Of a DNA stretch of 64,000 nt, positions 24,879-35,149 are shown piece after piece. Position 1 is the stretch's first letter; every line of letters begins with the position of its first letter. Source of the DNA: Mesorhizobium silamurunense (GTDB taxonomy: Bacteria; Pseudomonadota; Alphaproteobacteria; Rhizobiales; Rhizobiaceae). The notes under the pieces are model-generated. The model searched no databases. It had not been told where the DNA came from and worked only from the letters and a program-made list of their open reading frames with translations. Both the position numbers and the translations under genes were made by a program. The stretch is from the NCBI RefSeq assembly GCF_014843825.1, contig NZ_JHQR01000271.1, positions 1 to 64,000 on the forward strand, given 5' to 3'.

Positions 24879-26549
24879 ATGGTCCGCAATGGCGGTCGCC
24901 TTCTTGTCGAGTGCCTGATCGCCCTCGGAGCGAGCAAGAGCTTCGGCGTTCCCGGCGAGAGCTATCTGGCCGTCCTCGATGCGCTGCACGACACGCACGG
25001 CAGGCTGGATTATGTGCTTTGCCGCAACGAAGGCGGCGCGGCGTTCATGGCCTCGGCCTACGGCAAGCTGACGGGCTCACCGGGCATCTGCTTCGTCACG
25101 CGCGGCCCTGGCGTGACCAATGCCAGCATCGGCGTCCACACGGCCATGCAGGACAGTTCGCCGATGATCCTGTTCGTCGGCCAGGTCGGCACCGACATGA
25201 AGGGGCGCGAAGCGTTCCAGGAGATCGACTACCGGGCGGTGTATGGGACTGTCGCCAAATGGGCGGTCGAGATCGATGACGTTTCGCGGCTACCCGAGAT
25301 CGTGGCGCGTGCCTGGACCACCGCCTTGACCGGGCGGCCCGGTCCCGTCGTGGTCGCGCTGCCCGAAGACATGCTGACGACCGCGACCGAGGCGGGACCG
25401 CTCAGTGGTCCGGCAGCGATTTTCGAAGCCGCCCCGGCGCAGGATGCGATTAATTCGGCGTTCAAGATGCTGGCGGCAGCCGAAAAGCCGGTCCTTCTCA
25501 TGGGCGGCGCCAATTGGACGGCGGACGGACGTGCTGCGCTCCAGGCTTTTGCCGAAGCCTCCGACATCCCCGTCGTCGCCGCCTTCCGCTACCAGGACCA
25601 GTTCGACAACCATTCGCCGGTCTTCGTCGGCGAGGCCGGCGTCGGCATGGTGCCGCACGTGAAAAACCTGATCCGCGACGCCGACGTGATCCTGGCCGTC
25701 AATGTCCGCTTCGGCGAGATGACGACGGACGGCTACACGTTGCTGGAAGTTCCCGTGCCGCACCAGAAGCTGATCCACGTGCACGGCTCCGATCGCGAGA
25801 TCGGCAAGATCTATGTGCCCACGATCGGCATCCATGCCGGCCCGAACGCCTTCGCCAAGGCGCTTACCCCGGTCAAGGGCGCCTGGGCCGATTGGCGCGT
25901 GGCGGCGCGCAAGGCCTATGAGGGGACCTTCACTGCGCCCGTGCAGCCCGGCCCCGTCGATATGGTCGCGGTCAGCGCCTGGCTGCGTGAAACCCTTCCG
26001 GCCGATGTCATCCTCACCAATGGCGCCGGCAATTTCACGGTATGGCCGAACAAGTTCTTCAAGTTCGGGCCGAAAGCGCGGCTGCTTGCTCCACAATCGG
26101 GCGCCATGGGCTACGGCCTGCCGGCGGCGATCGCTGCGAAGGTCGCTTTTCCGGAACGCACGGTCGTCTGCTTTGCCGGCGACGGCGACTTCCAGATGAA
26201 CTGCCAGGAGCTTGGCACCGCCATGCAGGCCGGCGCGCAGCCGATCGTGCTCATCATCAACAACGGCATCTACGGCACGATCCGCGCGCATCAGGAGCGC
26301 AACTATCCGGCCCGCGTTTCCGGAACCTCGCTCGAGAACCCTGACTTCGTGACGTTGGCAAAGGCCTACGGCTTCCATGCCGAGCGGGTCGAATCCACGC
26401 AGGATTTCGCGCTGGCGTTCGAGCGGGCGCTGAAGTCCGCGTCCGGCGCCGTCCTCGACATCGCCGTCTCGCCCGAAGCGCTCACGCCCCGGCAGACTCT
26501 TTCCCAGATGCGCGACGCAGCACTCGCTTCCCAGAAGGCCAAGGCATGA
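24879..26549 (+). CDS. Thiamine diphosphate-dependent enzyme (acetolactate synthase-like)
   Basis: 556 residues in three domains. The N-terminal pyrimidine-binding domain has FGVPGESYLAVLDAL and the catalytic glutamate in CRNEGGAAFMA. The central domain is residues 190-325. The C-terminal diphosphate-binding domain has GDGDFQMNCQELGTA ending in NN. The family decarboxylates or ligates 2-oxoacids; paralogues outside valine synthesis have varied substrates. Its stop overlaps the hydantoinase A start (ATGA), tying it to that operon. Confidence 0.87.
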   Translation: MVRNGGRLLVECLIALGASKSFGVPGESYLAVLDALHDTHGRLDYVLCRNEGGAAFMASAYGKLTGSPGICFVTRGPGVTNASIGVHTAMQDSSPMILFVGQVGTDMKGREAFQEIDYRAVYGTVAKWAVEIDDVSRLPEIVARAWTTALTGRPGPVVVALPEDMLTTATEAGPLSGPAAIFEAAPAQDAINSAFKMLAAAEKPVLLMGGANWTADGRAALQAFAEASDIPVVAAFRYQDQFDNHSPVFVGEAGVGMVPHVKNLIRDADVILAVNVRFGEMTTDGYTLLEVPVPHQKLIHVHGSDREIGKIYVPTIGIHAGPNAFAKALTPVKGAWADWRVAARKAYEGTFTAPVQPGPVDMVAVSAWLRETLPADVILTNGAGNFTVWPNKFFKFGPKARLLAPQSGAMGYGLPAAIAAKVAFPERTVVCFAGDGDFQMNCQELGTAMQAGAQPIVLIINNGIYGTIRAHQERNYPARVSGTSLENPDFVTLAKAYGFHAERVESTQDFALAFERALKSASGAVLDIAVSPEALTPRQTLSQMRDAALASQKAKA

Positions 26550-28642
26550 CCTCCAGAACTGACGACATCCGTCTCGGCGCGGACATCGGCGGCACCTTCA
26601 CCGACATCGCCCTCGACGTCAGGGGGGCGATGTTCTCCACCAAGGTGCTGACCAACTACGCGGCGCCCGAGCAGGCGATCCTCGACGGCATCGCCGTCGT
26701 CATCCGCGATGCCGGCATCTCGTCCGCCGAAATCGGCATGATCATCCACGGTACCACGCTCGCCACCAACGCGCTCATCGAGCGGCGCGGCGCGAAGACC
26801 GCGCTGGTCACGACGGAAGGATTCCGCGACGTGATCGAGATGCGGACCGAAAACCGCTTCGAGCAGTACGACCTCAGCCTGCAATTGCCGACGCCGCTGA
26901 TTCCGCGCGAGGATCGCTTCACGGTCAGGGGCCGCATCGGCGCCGAAGGCCAGGAATTGCAGCCGCTCGACGAAGCTGCCCTGGAGGATATTGCTGACCG
27001 GATCGCCGCCGGCGGCTTCGGCTCGGTGGCGATCGGCTTCATCCACGCTTACGCCAATCCGGACCACGAACGCCGGGCCCGCGAGATCCTTTCCAGAAAG
27101 CTCAGTATCCCGATTTCGATCAGCGCGGAAGTCTCGCCGCAGATGCGCGAGTTCGAGCGCTTCAATACGGTCTGCGCCAACGCCTATGTGCGGCCGCAGA
27201 TGGCCGACTATCTCGCCCGTCTCCAGACGCGCCTGAAGGACATGGGCGCCGACTGTCCGGTCTTCATGATCCATTCCGGCGGCGGGCTGATCTCGGTGGA
27301 GACCGCGTCGGAATTCCCTGTCCGGCTGGTCGAATCCGGTCCAGCCGGCGGCGCCATCTTCGCCGCCGACATCGCCAGGCGCTTCGGCCTGGAAAAGGTC
27401 GTCTCCTACGACATGGGCGGCACCACCGCCAAGATCTGCCTGATCGAGGACTACGCGCCGCGCACGGCGAGAACCTTCGAAGTGGCGCGCACCTATCGCT
27501 TCTCCAAAGGCTCCGGCATGCCGATCTCCATTCCCGTGATCGAGATGATCGAGATCGGCGCGGGCGGCGGCTCCATCGCCTGGGTCGATGCCATGGGCCG
27601 CATCCAGACTGGGCCTGAGAGTGCCGGATCCGAACCCGGTCCGGCCTGCTACGGTCGCGGTGGCAAGCGTCCGGCGATCACCGACGCCGACCTCGTGCTC
27701 GGCAAGCTCGACCCCGACAATTTCGCCGGCGGCGCGATCAGGCTCGATACCTCGGCCTCCGAACAGGCCATCATGCGCGACGTCGGCGAGCGCTTGTCGC
27801 TCAATGCCATGTCGACGGCCTTCGGCATCTGCGAGGTGGTGGACGAGAACATGGCCAATGCCGCCCGCGTCCATGCCGTCGAGAACGGCAAGAACATTTC
27901 CGACAATCTGATGATCGCCTTTGGCGGCGCCGCACCGCTTCACGCGGCAAGGCTCTGCGAGAAGCTCGGCATCGACCAATGCATCGTGCCGCGGGGCGCC
28001 GGCGTCGGATCGGCGATCGGCTTCCTCAAGGCGCCGTTCGGCTACGAGGCGCTGGCGTCGAAGCTGACGCGGCTGTCGCGGTTCAAGCCGGCCGAGGTCA
28101 ACGCCCTGCTCGCCGAGCTCAAGGCCTCCGCCGAGGGTTTTGTGCGCACCGGCGCCAGCGGCAGGATCGTCTGCGAGATCACCGCCTTCATGCGCTATGC
28201 CGGCCAGGGCTGGGAAATCCCCGTGCCGCTGGCGGACGAGCCGTTCGGCGACGATGCCGTCGCAAAGCTCAAGGCGCTGTTCGAGGAGAATTACCAGCGC
28301 TTCTTCGGCCGCGCCATCGAAGGGCTCGACGGGCTGGAGATCGAGATCGTCACCTGGTCGGTCAAGGCGACGGATATTCGGCCGGCAGTTGCGAGACACG
28401 AACTCACCGCCGGCAGGAAGTCGAGCGAGCCGACAACGACGCGCTCGGTTTTCGATCCGGTCAGCGGCGCGCAGCGCAGCTACGGCATCATCGAGCGCGA
28501 CACGCTCTGCGCCGGCGATCGGGTGTCCGGCCCGGCGGTCATCGTCGAGCGTGAAACCTCCACCGTCATCACTACGAGTTTCGACGCCGTCATCCAGAGC
28601 GACGGCGCAATCCTTCTGATCCGCAAAGGCAGCCAGGCATGA
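26546..28642 (+). CDS. hyuA: Hydantoinase/5-oxoprolinase subunit A
   Basis: 698 residues, the usual length. The actin-like ATPase fold begins GADIGGTFTDI, followed by HGTTLATNALIERRGAKTAL, the later DMGGTTAKICL and GGAAPLHAARLCE. With subunit B it hydrolyses hydantoins or 5-oxoproline at the expense of ATP (related enzymes carboxylate acetone or acetophenone). It overlaps genes on both sides by 4 bases (ATGA type), so subunits are translated together. Confidence 0.92.
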   Translation: MTSRTDDIRLGADIGGTFTDIALDVRGAMFSTKVLTNYAAPEQAILDGIAVVIRDAGISSAEIGMIIHGTTLATNALIERRGAKTALVTTEGFRDVIEMRTENRFEQYDLSLQLPTPLIPREDRFTVRGRIGAEGQELQPLDEAALEDIADRIAAGGFGSVAIGFIHAYANPDHERRAREILSRKLSIPISISAEVSPQMREFERFNTVCANAYVRPQMADYLARLQTRLKDMGADCPVFMIHSGGGLISVETASEFPVRLVESGPAGGAIFAADIARRFGLEKVVSYDMGGTTAKICLIEDYAPRTARTFEVARTYRFSKGSGMPISIPVIEMIEIGAGGGSIAWVDAMGRIQTGPESAGSEPGPACYGRGGKRPAITDADLVLGKLDPDNFAGGAIRLDTSASEQAIMRDVGERLSLNAMSTAFGICEVVDENMANAARVHAVENGKNISDNLMIAFGGAAPLHAARLCEKLGIDQCIVPRGAGVGSAIGFLKAPFGYEALASKLTRLSRFKPAEVNALLAELKASAEGFVRTGASGRIVCEITAFMRYAGQGWEIPVPLADEPFGDDAVAKLKALFEENYQRFFGRAIEGLDGLEIEIVTWSVKATDIRPAVARHELTAGRKSSEPTTTRSVFDPVSGAQRSYGIIERDTLCAGDRVSGPAVIVERETSTVITTSFDAVIQSDGAILLIRKGSQA

Positions 28643-30278
28643 GCGACCCAGGCAAGAACAACATCGCCGAAATCCGCATGCAGGTCATGTGGAACCGGCT
28701 GATCTCTGTGGTCGAGGAGCAGGCGCTCACCCTCCTGCGCACCGCCTTCTCGACCTCGGTGCGCGAATCCGGCGACCTCTCGGCCGGCGTGTTCGATCCG
28801 CGCGGCCAGATGCTGGCGCAGGCGGTGACCGGCACGCCAGGCCATGTCAACACAATGGCTGAAGCCGTGCTGCACTTCATGAACGAAATCTCGCGCGAGA
28901 ACATGTTCGAGGGCGACACCTATGTCACCAACGATCCCTGGCAGGGCACCGGCCATCTGCACGACATCACCATGGTGTCGCCGTCCTTCCTGAACGGCGA
29001 GTTGATCGCCTTCTTCGCCTGCACGGCGCATGTCGTCGATGTCGGCGGGCGCGGCTTCGGCGCCGACGGCAAGTCGGTCTATGAGGAAGGTATCCAGATC
29101 CCGATCATGAAGTTCGCGGAAAAGGGCAAGGTCAATCTCGACCTGACCTCGTCAGGATCCTGCGCGCCAATGTGCGCGAGCCGAACCAGGTCGTCGGCGA
29201 CTTCTATTCGCTCGCCGCCTGCAACGAAGTCGGCCACCGCCGCCTCGTCGACATGATGAAGGAGATCGGGCTCACCTCGCTCGACGGTCTCGGCGAGTTC
29301 ATCTTCTCGCGCACGCGCGACGCCATGCTCGAACGCATCGAGGCGCTGCCGAAAGGAAGCTGGTCGAACGAACTGGTGACCGACGGCTACGACGAGCCGG
29401 TGAAGCTCGCCGCGACCGTTTCGGTCCGTGACGATCATGTCGAGGTCGATTTCACCGGCACCGATCCGATGAGCCGCTGGGGCATCAACTGCCCGATCAT
29501 CTACAGCAAGGCCTATGCCTGCTATGCGCTCAAATGCATGGTGGCGCCCGACATCCCGAACAATGCCGCCTCCCTCGCCTTCTTCACCGTGTCGTCGCCG
29601 GTCAACATCCTGAATGCGGTGCGGCCGGCGCCGGTGGCGCTCCGGCACATCTTCGGCCACATGGTTCCCGATCTGGTGCTGGGGGCGTTCGCCAAGGCGT
29701 TGCCGGGAAAAATCCTCGCCGAAGGCGCTGGCGCGCTGTGGAACATCCACATCTCCGCGCGCCCGGTCGCCGGCACATCCGGTCGGCGCGCCGAAGTGCT
29801 GATGTTCAACTCCGGCGGCATGGGCGCGCGTCCCGATCTCGACGGGTTGTCGGCGACGGCCTTCCCGTCAGGCGTGCACACCATGCCGATCGAGGCGACG
29901 GAGCATACCGGTCCGATCGTCATCTGGCGCAAGGAGTTGCGCCCGAACTCGGGTGGCGACGGCGAATTCCGCGGCGGCCTCGGGCAGATCATCGAGATCG
30001 CCGCGACCGACGGCCACGAGTTCGACTTCTCGGCCATGTTCGACCGCGTCAACCATCCGCCGCGCGGGCGCAATGGCGGCAAGCCCGGCGTCGCGGGCGT
30101 GGTCAAGTTGGACGACGGCACAAAGATGCGCCCCAAGGGTTGGCAGCATGTGCCGGCTGGGCGCAGGCTGATCCTGGAACTGCCGGGTGGCGGCGGCTAT
30201 GGCGATCCGGCCAAGCGCAGTGTCGCCGCGCGGGTCAATGACCGATCCAAGGGATACGTCTCGGAGAACGACCGATGA
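28639..30278 (+). pseudogene. hyuB: Hydantoinase/5-oxoprolinase subunit B, frameshifted
   Basis: Two frames together cover a full-length subunit B of about 547 residues. The first (28639 to about 29151) has RTAFSTSVRESGDLSAGVFD and TNDPWQGTGHLHDI. Near 29151 the frame shifts by the loss of one base: a single extra G would restore VRILRANVREPNQVVGDFYS. The second part runs to 30278 with FRGGLGQ and ELPGGGGYGDP. Either a recent mutation or a sequencing error would explain it; the rest is undamaged. Subunit A and the next gene overlap it by 4 bases. Confidence 0.85.
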
Positions 30279-31477
30279 GTTATGTTGCCTCGCGCCTGTC
30301 GGTGGTGAAGCCTTCGGCCTCGATGGCGGCCTCGCAGGCCGCAAAGGCGCTGCGCGCCAAGGGTGTCGATGTGATCGACCTCGGGCTGGGCGAGCCTGAT
30401 TTCCCGACCCCGCTGCACATCATCGATGCCGCGCATTTCGCGGCCAAGGCTGGGCAGACCCTCTACACCGCCGCCGCCGGCACTGCCGAGGTGCGCGAAG
30501 CGGTTGCCGGCAAGTTCCGCCGGGAGAACGGGCTGGACTACACGGCCGACGATATCGTCGTCGCCAACGGCGCCAAGCAGATCATCTTCAACGCGCTGAT
30601 GGCAACGCTGGAGCCAGGCGACGAGGCGATCCTGCCGGCGCCCTATTTCGTCTCTTATCCGGAAATGGTGAAGCTGCTCGGCGGCACGCCTGTCGTCGTC
30701 GAATGCCCGGAGACCACCGGCTTCCGGCTGACGCCCGCGCTGCTGGAAAAGGCAATCACACCAAAGACAAAGTGGCTTTTCCTCAACATGCCTGGCAACC
30801 CCTCCGGCGCGGTCTATTCGCAATCCGATCTCCAGGCGTTGGGCGCGGTGCTGGCAAAGCACCCGCAGGTGCTTGTCCTCTCCGACGAGATCTACGAGCA
30901 CATCCTGTTCGACGGGCGCGAATTCGTGTCCTTCGGCAAGGCCTGCCCGGAACTCAAGGACCGCACCCTGATCGTCAACGGCGTGTCGAAATCCTATGCG
31001 ATGACCGGCTGGCGGGTCGGCTATGCTGCCGGCCCCGCGCCGCTCGTCAAGGCGATGTCGACGATCCAGAGCCAATCCTGCACGTCCGTGTGCTTGATCG
31101 CGCAGGCCGCGACGGTCGCCGCGCTCAACGGCCCGCAGGACGAGGTCGCGCGTTTCCGCCAGGCCTTCGAGGCGCGCCGCGACCTGGTCGTGGACGGCAT
31201 CCGGAAGATCAACGGGCTGACGCTGTCGCCGCCGGAAGGCGCCTTCTATGCCTATATCGGCTGCGCCAGCCTGATCGGCCGCAAGACACCGAAGGGCATC
31301 GTCCTGGAGGACGATGCCACTGTGGCGAACTATCTTCTCAACGAAGGCCGGGTGGCGTCGGTGCCGGGCGTCGCCTATGGACTGTCACCCTATTTCCGCA
31401 TCTCGACGGCGACCAGCGAAGAGGTGCTGACCGAGGCGATCTCGCGGATCAATGCCGCCGTCGCACAAGTGGAGTAG
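30275..31477 (+). CDS. Class I/II aminotransferase (aspartate aminotransferase-like)
   Basis: 400 residues. The PLP lysine is K239 in VSKSYAMTGWRVGY, and the fold-type I marks NMPGNPSGAVY, SDEIYEHILFDG and the C-terminal YFRIS arginine are present. Subfamily I-gamma bacterial aspartate aminotransferases look like this, but in this operon it may act on another amino acid. It overlaps hyuB (ATGA) and is followed after 3 bases by the epimerase-like gene. Confidence 0.9.
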   Translation: MSYVASRLSVVKPSASMAASQAAKALRAKGVDVIDLGLGEPDFPTPLHIIDAAHFAAKAGQTLYTAAAGTAEVREAVAGKFRRENGLDYTADDIVVANGAKQIIFNALMATLEPGDEAILPAPYFVSYPEMVKLLGGTPVVVECPETTGFRLTPALLEKAITPKTKWLFLNMPGNPSGAVYSQSDLQALGAVLAKHPQVLVLSDEIYEHILFDGREFVSFGKACPELKDRTLIVNGVSKSYAMTGWRVGYAAGPAPLVKAMSTIQSQSCTSVCLIAQAATVAALNGPQDEVARFRQAFEARRDLVVDGIRKINGLTLSPPEGAFYAYIGCASLIGRKTPKGIVLEDDATVANYLLNEGRVASVPGVAYGLSPYFRISTATSEEVLTEAISRINAAVAQVE

Positions 31478-31480
31478 AGA

Positions 31481-32293
31481 ATGCCGCACTACGAACGTAT
31501 CCTGATCACCGGCGCCGCCGGCCGGCTCGGCTCGCAACTGCGCAAGGGGCTGGTGCCGCTGGCAAGCAAGATCCGCCTGGCGGGGCGCGAACCATTCGGC
31601 GATCTTGCCCCTCACGAGGAAGAAGCGGTCTTCGACCTCGCCGACATGGAGGCGACGATCGCCGCCACCAAGGACTGCGATGCGATCGTGCATTTCGGCG
31701 GCGCGCCGCTCGAATGCGAGTGGCAGACCATCCTCGATTCCAGCATCCGCGGCTCGTACCACATCTACGAAGGCGCCAGGAAACACGGCGTGAAGCGCGT
31801 CATCTATGCATCCTCGGTGCATGCCATTGGCTATCACGAGATCGAGGCGCATATCGGCGTCGACGCGCCGGTGCGCCCCGACAGCCTCTATGGCGTGTCG
31901 AAGAATTTCGTCGAAAGCCTCAGCCGGCTCTACTGGGACAAGTTCGGCATCGAGACGGTTTGCCTGCGCATCTTCTCGTCCTTCCCCGAGCCGGCCGACC
32001 GCCGCATGCTCTGGTCATACCTCTCCTTCGCCGACTGTGTGCGCCTGGTCGAGGCGTCGCTGACGGCGGCGCGCGTCGGCCACACGATCTCGTTCGGCAT
32101 TTCCGACAACAAGCTGAAGATGGTCGACAACAGAGGCGCCGACCATCTCGGGTTCATCCCACAGGACAGCGCCGAACCGTTCCGCGCCACAATCGAGGCG
32201 AAGACGCCGGTTCCCGATCCGAAAAGACCGTCGGTGAAGTATCTCGGCGGCTGGTTCTGCGAGCTCGGCCATCCGGACGATAAGCCTGCATAA
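31481..32293 (+). CDS. NAD-dependent dehydrogenase of the uronate dehydrogenase family
   Basis: 270 residues, extended SDR fold. The cofactor motif is ITGAAGRLGSQL, and the active site has SSVHAIGYHE with LYGVSK (YxxxK). The overall pattern (IVHFGGAPLE, DKFGIETVCLRI, PEPADRRML) resembles Agrobacterium uronate dehydrogenase, which oxidises galacturonate and glucuronate. Sitting at the end of a hydantoinase-aminotransferase operon, its substrate may differ. Short intergenic spacing shows co-transcription. Confidence 0.8.
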   Translation: MPHYERILITGAAGRLGSQLRKGLVPLASKIRLAGREPFGDLAPHEEEAVFDLADMEATIAATKDCDAIVHFGGAPLECEWQTILDSSIRGSYHIYEGARKHGVKRVIYASSVHAIGYHEIEAHIGVDAPVRPDSLYGVSKNFVESLSRLYWDKFGIETVCLRIFSSFPEPADRRMLWSYLSFADCVRLVEASLTAARVGHTISFGISDNKLKMVDNRGADHLGFIPQDSAEPFRATIEAKTPVPDPKRPSVKYLGGWFCELGHPDDKPA

Positions 32294-32310
32294 GCTTTCC
32301 GGCCGGCATT

Positions 32311-33294
32311 TCAGTTTGAAATTGCCGACCTGACCTTGCTGGGTGGCAGGCCGAACGTCTCGCGAAACGCCCTGGAGAAATGCGAGGCGTTCTCGAATCC
32401 GACTTCGATCGCGATATCAAGCATCGGCGTGCTGGTTTCGAGGAGCAGCTGCTTTGCCCGTTCAAGGCGCAGTCGTTTGTAGATGAGGGCTGGAGAGCTT
32501 TTCGTTTTCTCCATGAACAAGCGCTCGAGCTGCCGTCGCGACAGACCAACCGAGGCAGCGATCTCGGAAATCGACAGCGTATTCTCGATATTGCTCTCCA
32601 TCGTGATCAGCGCCGCCTGGAGCCGCGGATCGTCGCATTCGATGGCAAGCGGCCTGCGCGGCTGGATGTGCAAAGCCGAGCGTGCCTTGTCGATCTGCAG
32701 CACTTCGAGCGCGTTTCGCTCGGCACGTTCGCTGATGTGGCGTCTCACGATCGACGCCGCCATGTCGGCAGCGCTGCTGCCGCCGGCGCATGATCCCCTC
32801 GTCCGATCGAGATTGAAAATACGGTCGGCCCTGACTTCGTGATCCGGGAAACGCTGGCGGAACGCCTGGTAATGCAGCCAGCTGACGCAGGTCCGGTGAT
32901 ATTTCATCAGGCCGGCGTCCGCGAGGATGAAAGTACCTGTGCAAACGCCGATCAACGGAACCTTGGCTGCCGCGGCTTTCCTGAGATAGCGGACGGTTTC
33001 GTCATCGACCGGGAACTCATTGTTCAGCAGGCCGCCGACGATGACGATGTAGTCGAACAGGCCGGGATCCACGAAATCCGATGTCGGCGCGACCTGCACG
33101 CCGCAGCTGGCGGTGATCAGATGTCTGGTGCTCGCCAGAACCTGCCAGTCGGCAAAGACCCTGCCGGACCTGTCCGCTTCGTCGCTGGCGAGGCGCAGCG
33201 TGTCGACGAACAATGCAAACGCTGAAAGCGTGAAGGAGCGGGCAAGAATGAAGCCGATCTTCAGCCGGCTGGTCTCCGGAACAGCTATTTTCAT
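32311..33294 (-). CDS. GlxA-family AraC-type transcriptional regulator
   Basis: 327 residues. A DJ-1/PfpI-like domain (about residues 10-190) contains GVCTGTFILADAGL and the usual RGSCAGGSSAAD linker. A C-terminal AraC helix-turn-helix pair (about 225-325) has SEIAASVGLSRRQLERLF and IAIEVGFENASHFSRAFR. Such regulators commonly control choline, betaine, carnitine or sarcosine catabolism. It converges with the operon ending at 32293. The 249 bases upstream (33295-33543) contain no gene. Confidence 0.9.
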   Translation of the reverse strand: MKIAVPETSRLKIGFILARSFTLSAFALFVDTLRLASDEADRSGRVFADWQVLASTRHLITASCGVQVAPTSDFVDPGLFDYIVIVGGLLNNEFPVDDETVRYLRKAAAAKVPLIGVCTGTFILADAGLMKYHRTCVSWLHYQAFRQRFPDHEVRADRIFNLDRTRGSCAGGSSAADMAASIVRRHISERAERNALEVLQIDKARSALHIQPRRPLAIECDDPRLQAALITMESNIENTLSISEIAASVGLSRRQLERLFMEKTKSSPALIYKRLRLERAKQLLLETSTPMLDIAIEVGFENASHFSRAFRETFGLPPSKVRSAISN

Positions 33295-33543
33295 ACCTGC
33301 CTCACGCTCTATTGGCGGACAATGCGCGCGCTCGGAAGCATTGCTTCCAAACCAGCGCCGATCTCGTCGTCAACACCCTTTTCGCGCATGGCAAGATGCC
33401 AGCCGCCGGCGCCCTGGGATAGTCCATGAACGACTTGGCCGTCTCGGAAGGAGACGCGCGGTCGAGGCCGTCGCGCCGGCCGGAATTCAGCGCCGGCTGG
33501 CGCGAAGCGTGGCAGTCAGGGCGACGCAGTGTGATGGATCGGT

Positions 33544-34920
33544 TCAGTCCTGTGGCCGGACCTGCGGCAGCGCGGCGTCGAGCGACCGCTCGAACGCGTC
33601 GACCAAAGCGTCGACCTGAGCCTCGGTGATGATCAGCGGTGGACAGAAGGCGATGGCGTCGCCCATGTTGCGCGAGATCACGCCGTTCTGCTGCAGCAAG
33701 CCGTTGACCAGGGCGCCGAGCGCTCCCGCCTTGCCCCATGGCGCCTTGCTCGCCTTGTCGGCCACCAGTTCGACGGCGGCGATCAGGCCGACGCCGCGCA
33801 CCTCGCCCACCAGCGGATGGGAATCCAGCTTGCGCAGCCGTGCCTGCAAATGCGCACCGACCTTGCGCGCATTGCCGACGAGGTCGCGCTCCTCGATCAG
33901 CTTAATATTTTCCAGCGCGACGGCCGCGGCGACCGGATGGCCGCCGCCGGTGAAGCCATGGCCGAACGTGCCGATGCGGTCGCTTTCGTCGGCGATCGGC
34001 TCGAACACCTTGTCGTTGATGAGCAGCGCCGAGATCGGCAGGTAGGACGACGAGATCTGCTTGGACAACACCATGATGTCGGGCTTGATGCCGAAGGTCT
34101 GCGAGCCGAACATCTCGCCGGTCCGGCCGAAGCCGCAGATCACCTCGTCGGCCACCAGCAGGATGTCGTATTTCGACAGCACCGCCTGGATTTTTTCCCA
34201 GTAGCCGGCCGGCGGAACGACGACACCGCCGGCGCCCATGATCGGCTCGCCGATAAAGGCGGCGATGGTTTCCGGCCCCTCGGCGAGGATCAGCTTTTCC
34301 AGGTCGCCGGCGAGCCGGCTGGAGAACTGTTCCTCGCTTTCGCCGGGCTCGGCGTCGCGCCAATGGTGCGGCGTCGAGGTGTGCAGGATATTGGCGATCG
34401 GCAGGTCGAAGGAGAGATGATTGTTCGGCAGGCCGGTCAGGCTCGCCGCGGCAATGGTGACGCCATGGTAGCCGCGCTTGCGGCTGATGATCTTCTTGCG
34501 ACCCGGCTGGCCGAGCGCATTCGACCGGTACCAGATCATCTTGATCGCCGTGTCGTTGGCCTCGGAACCGGAATTGGTGAAATAGGCCTTGCTCATCGGC
34601 ACCGGCGCCATCTGCACCAGCTTCTCGGCGAGATCGATCAGCGGCGAATGCGCCTTCGAGCCGAAATCGTGATAGAAGGGCAGCTTCGACATCTGCCTTG
34701 TGGCGGCCTCGACCAGCCGCTTTTCCGAGAAACCGACGGCGACGCTCCACAGGCCGGCCATCGCCTCGATGTAGCGGTTGCCGGCAATGTCCTCGACATA
34801 GACGCCGTCGCCCTTCTCGATGACCAGCGGGCCCGTCTCCTGATGCTTGCGGGCATTGGTATAGGCATGCAGATGGTAGCGGATATCGCGGGCTTCAGGG
34901 GAATTCGGTCTGGCGTCCAT
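33544..34920 (-). CDS. Class III (omega) aminotransferase
   Basis: 458 residues. The PLP lysine is K287 in VLSKQISSSYLPISA. Other marks are FTNSGSEANDTAIKM, KRGYHGVT, GEPIMGAGGV and ADEVICGFGRTG. This subgroup transfers amino groups from beta-alanine, GABA, putrescine or amines to pyruvate or 2-oxoglutarate. It is divergent from the L-2-hydroxyglutarate oxidase-like gene across a 229-base region that must contain both promoters. Confidence 0.9.
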   Translation of the reverse strand: MDARPNSPEARDIRYHLHAYTNARKHQETGPLVIEKGDGVYVEDIAGNRYIEAMAGLWSVAVGFSEKRLVEAATRQMSKLPFYHDFGSKAHSPLIDLAEKLVQMAPVPMSKAYFTNSGSEANDTAIKMIWYRSNALGQPGRKKIISRKRGYHGVTIAAASLTGLPNNHLSFDLPIANILHTSTPHHWRDAEPGESEEQFSSRLAGDLEKLILAEGPETIAAFIGEPIMGAGGVVVPPAGYWEKIQAVLSKYDILLVADEVICGFGRTGEMFGSQTFGIKPDIMVLSKQISSSYLPISALLINDKVFEPIADESDRIGTFGHGFTGGGHPVAAAVALENIKLIEERDLVGNARKVGAHLQARLRKLDSHPLVGEVRGVGLIAAVELVADKASKAPWGKAGALGALVNGLLQQNGVISRNMGDAIAFCPPLIITEAQVDALVDAFERSLDAALPQVRPQD

Positions 34921-35149
34921 GATGGCTCCTGTCTGCGGGCGTTCAAGCGGAAATAGGAACCCGTTTCCCTGTTGAGAAAATCGGGAAAATCCGCCTCGCG
35001 TCTGCTGCTTGATGCATCACGGCGGGATGCGGCTGCAAGAGCCCCTGTGTCACAATCGATAGCGCCATGAGATTTCCAAGGCGGACAGAGACGGTATAAG
35101 TCCTTGCGGGGGCTGTGGAGCACGGCTTGCGCAACCGAAGAGACGCGAT

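Noticed and set aside
26366-28399. 677-codon minus-strand frame opposite hyuA
   Set aside because: Shadow of a full-length subunit A; composition typical of antisense frames.
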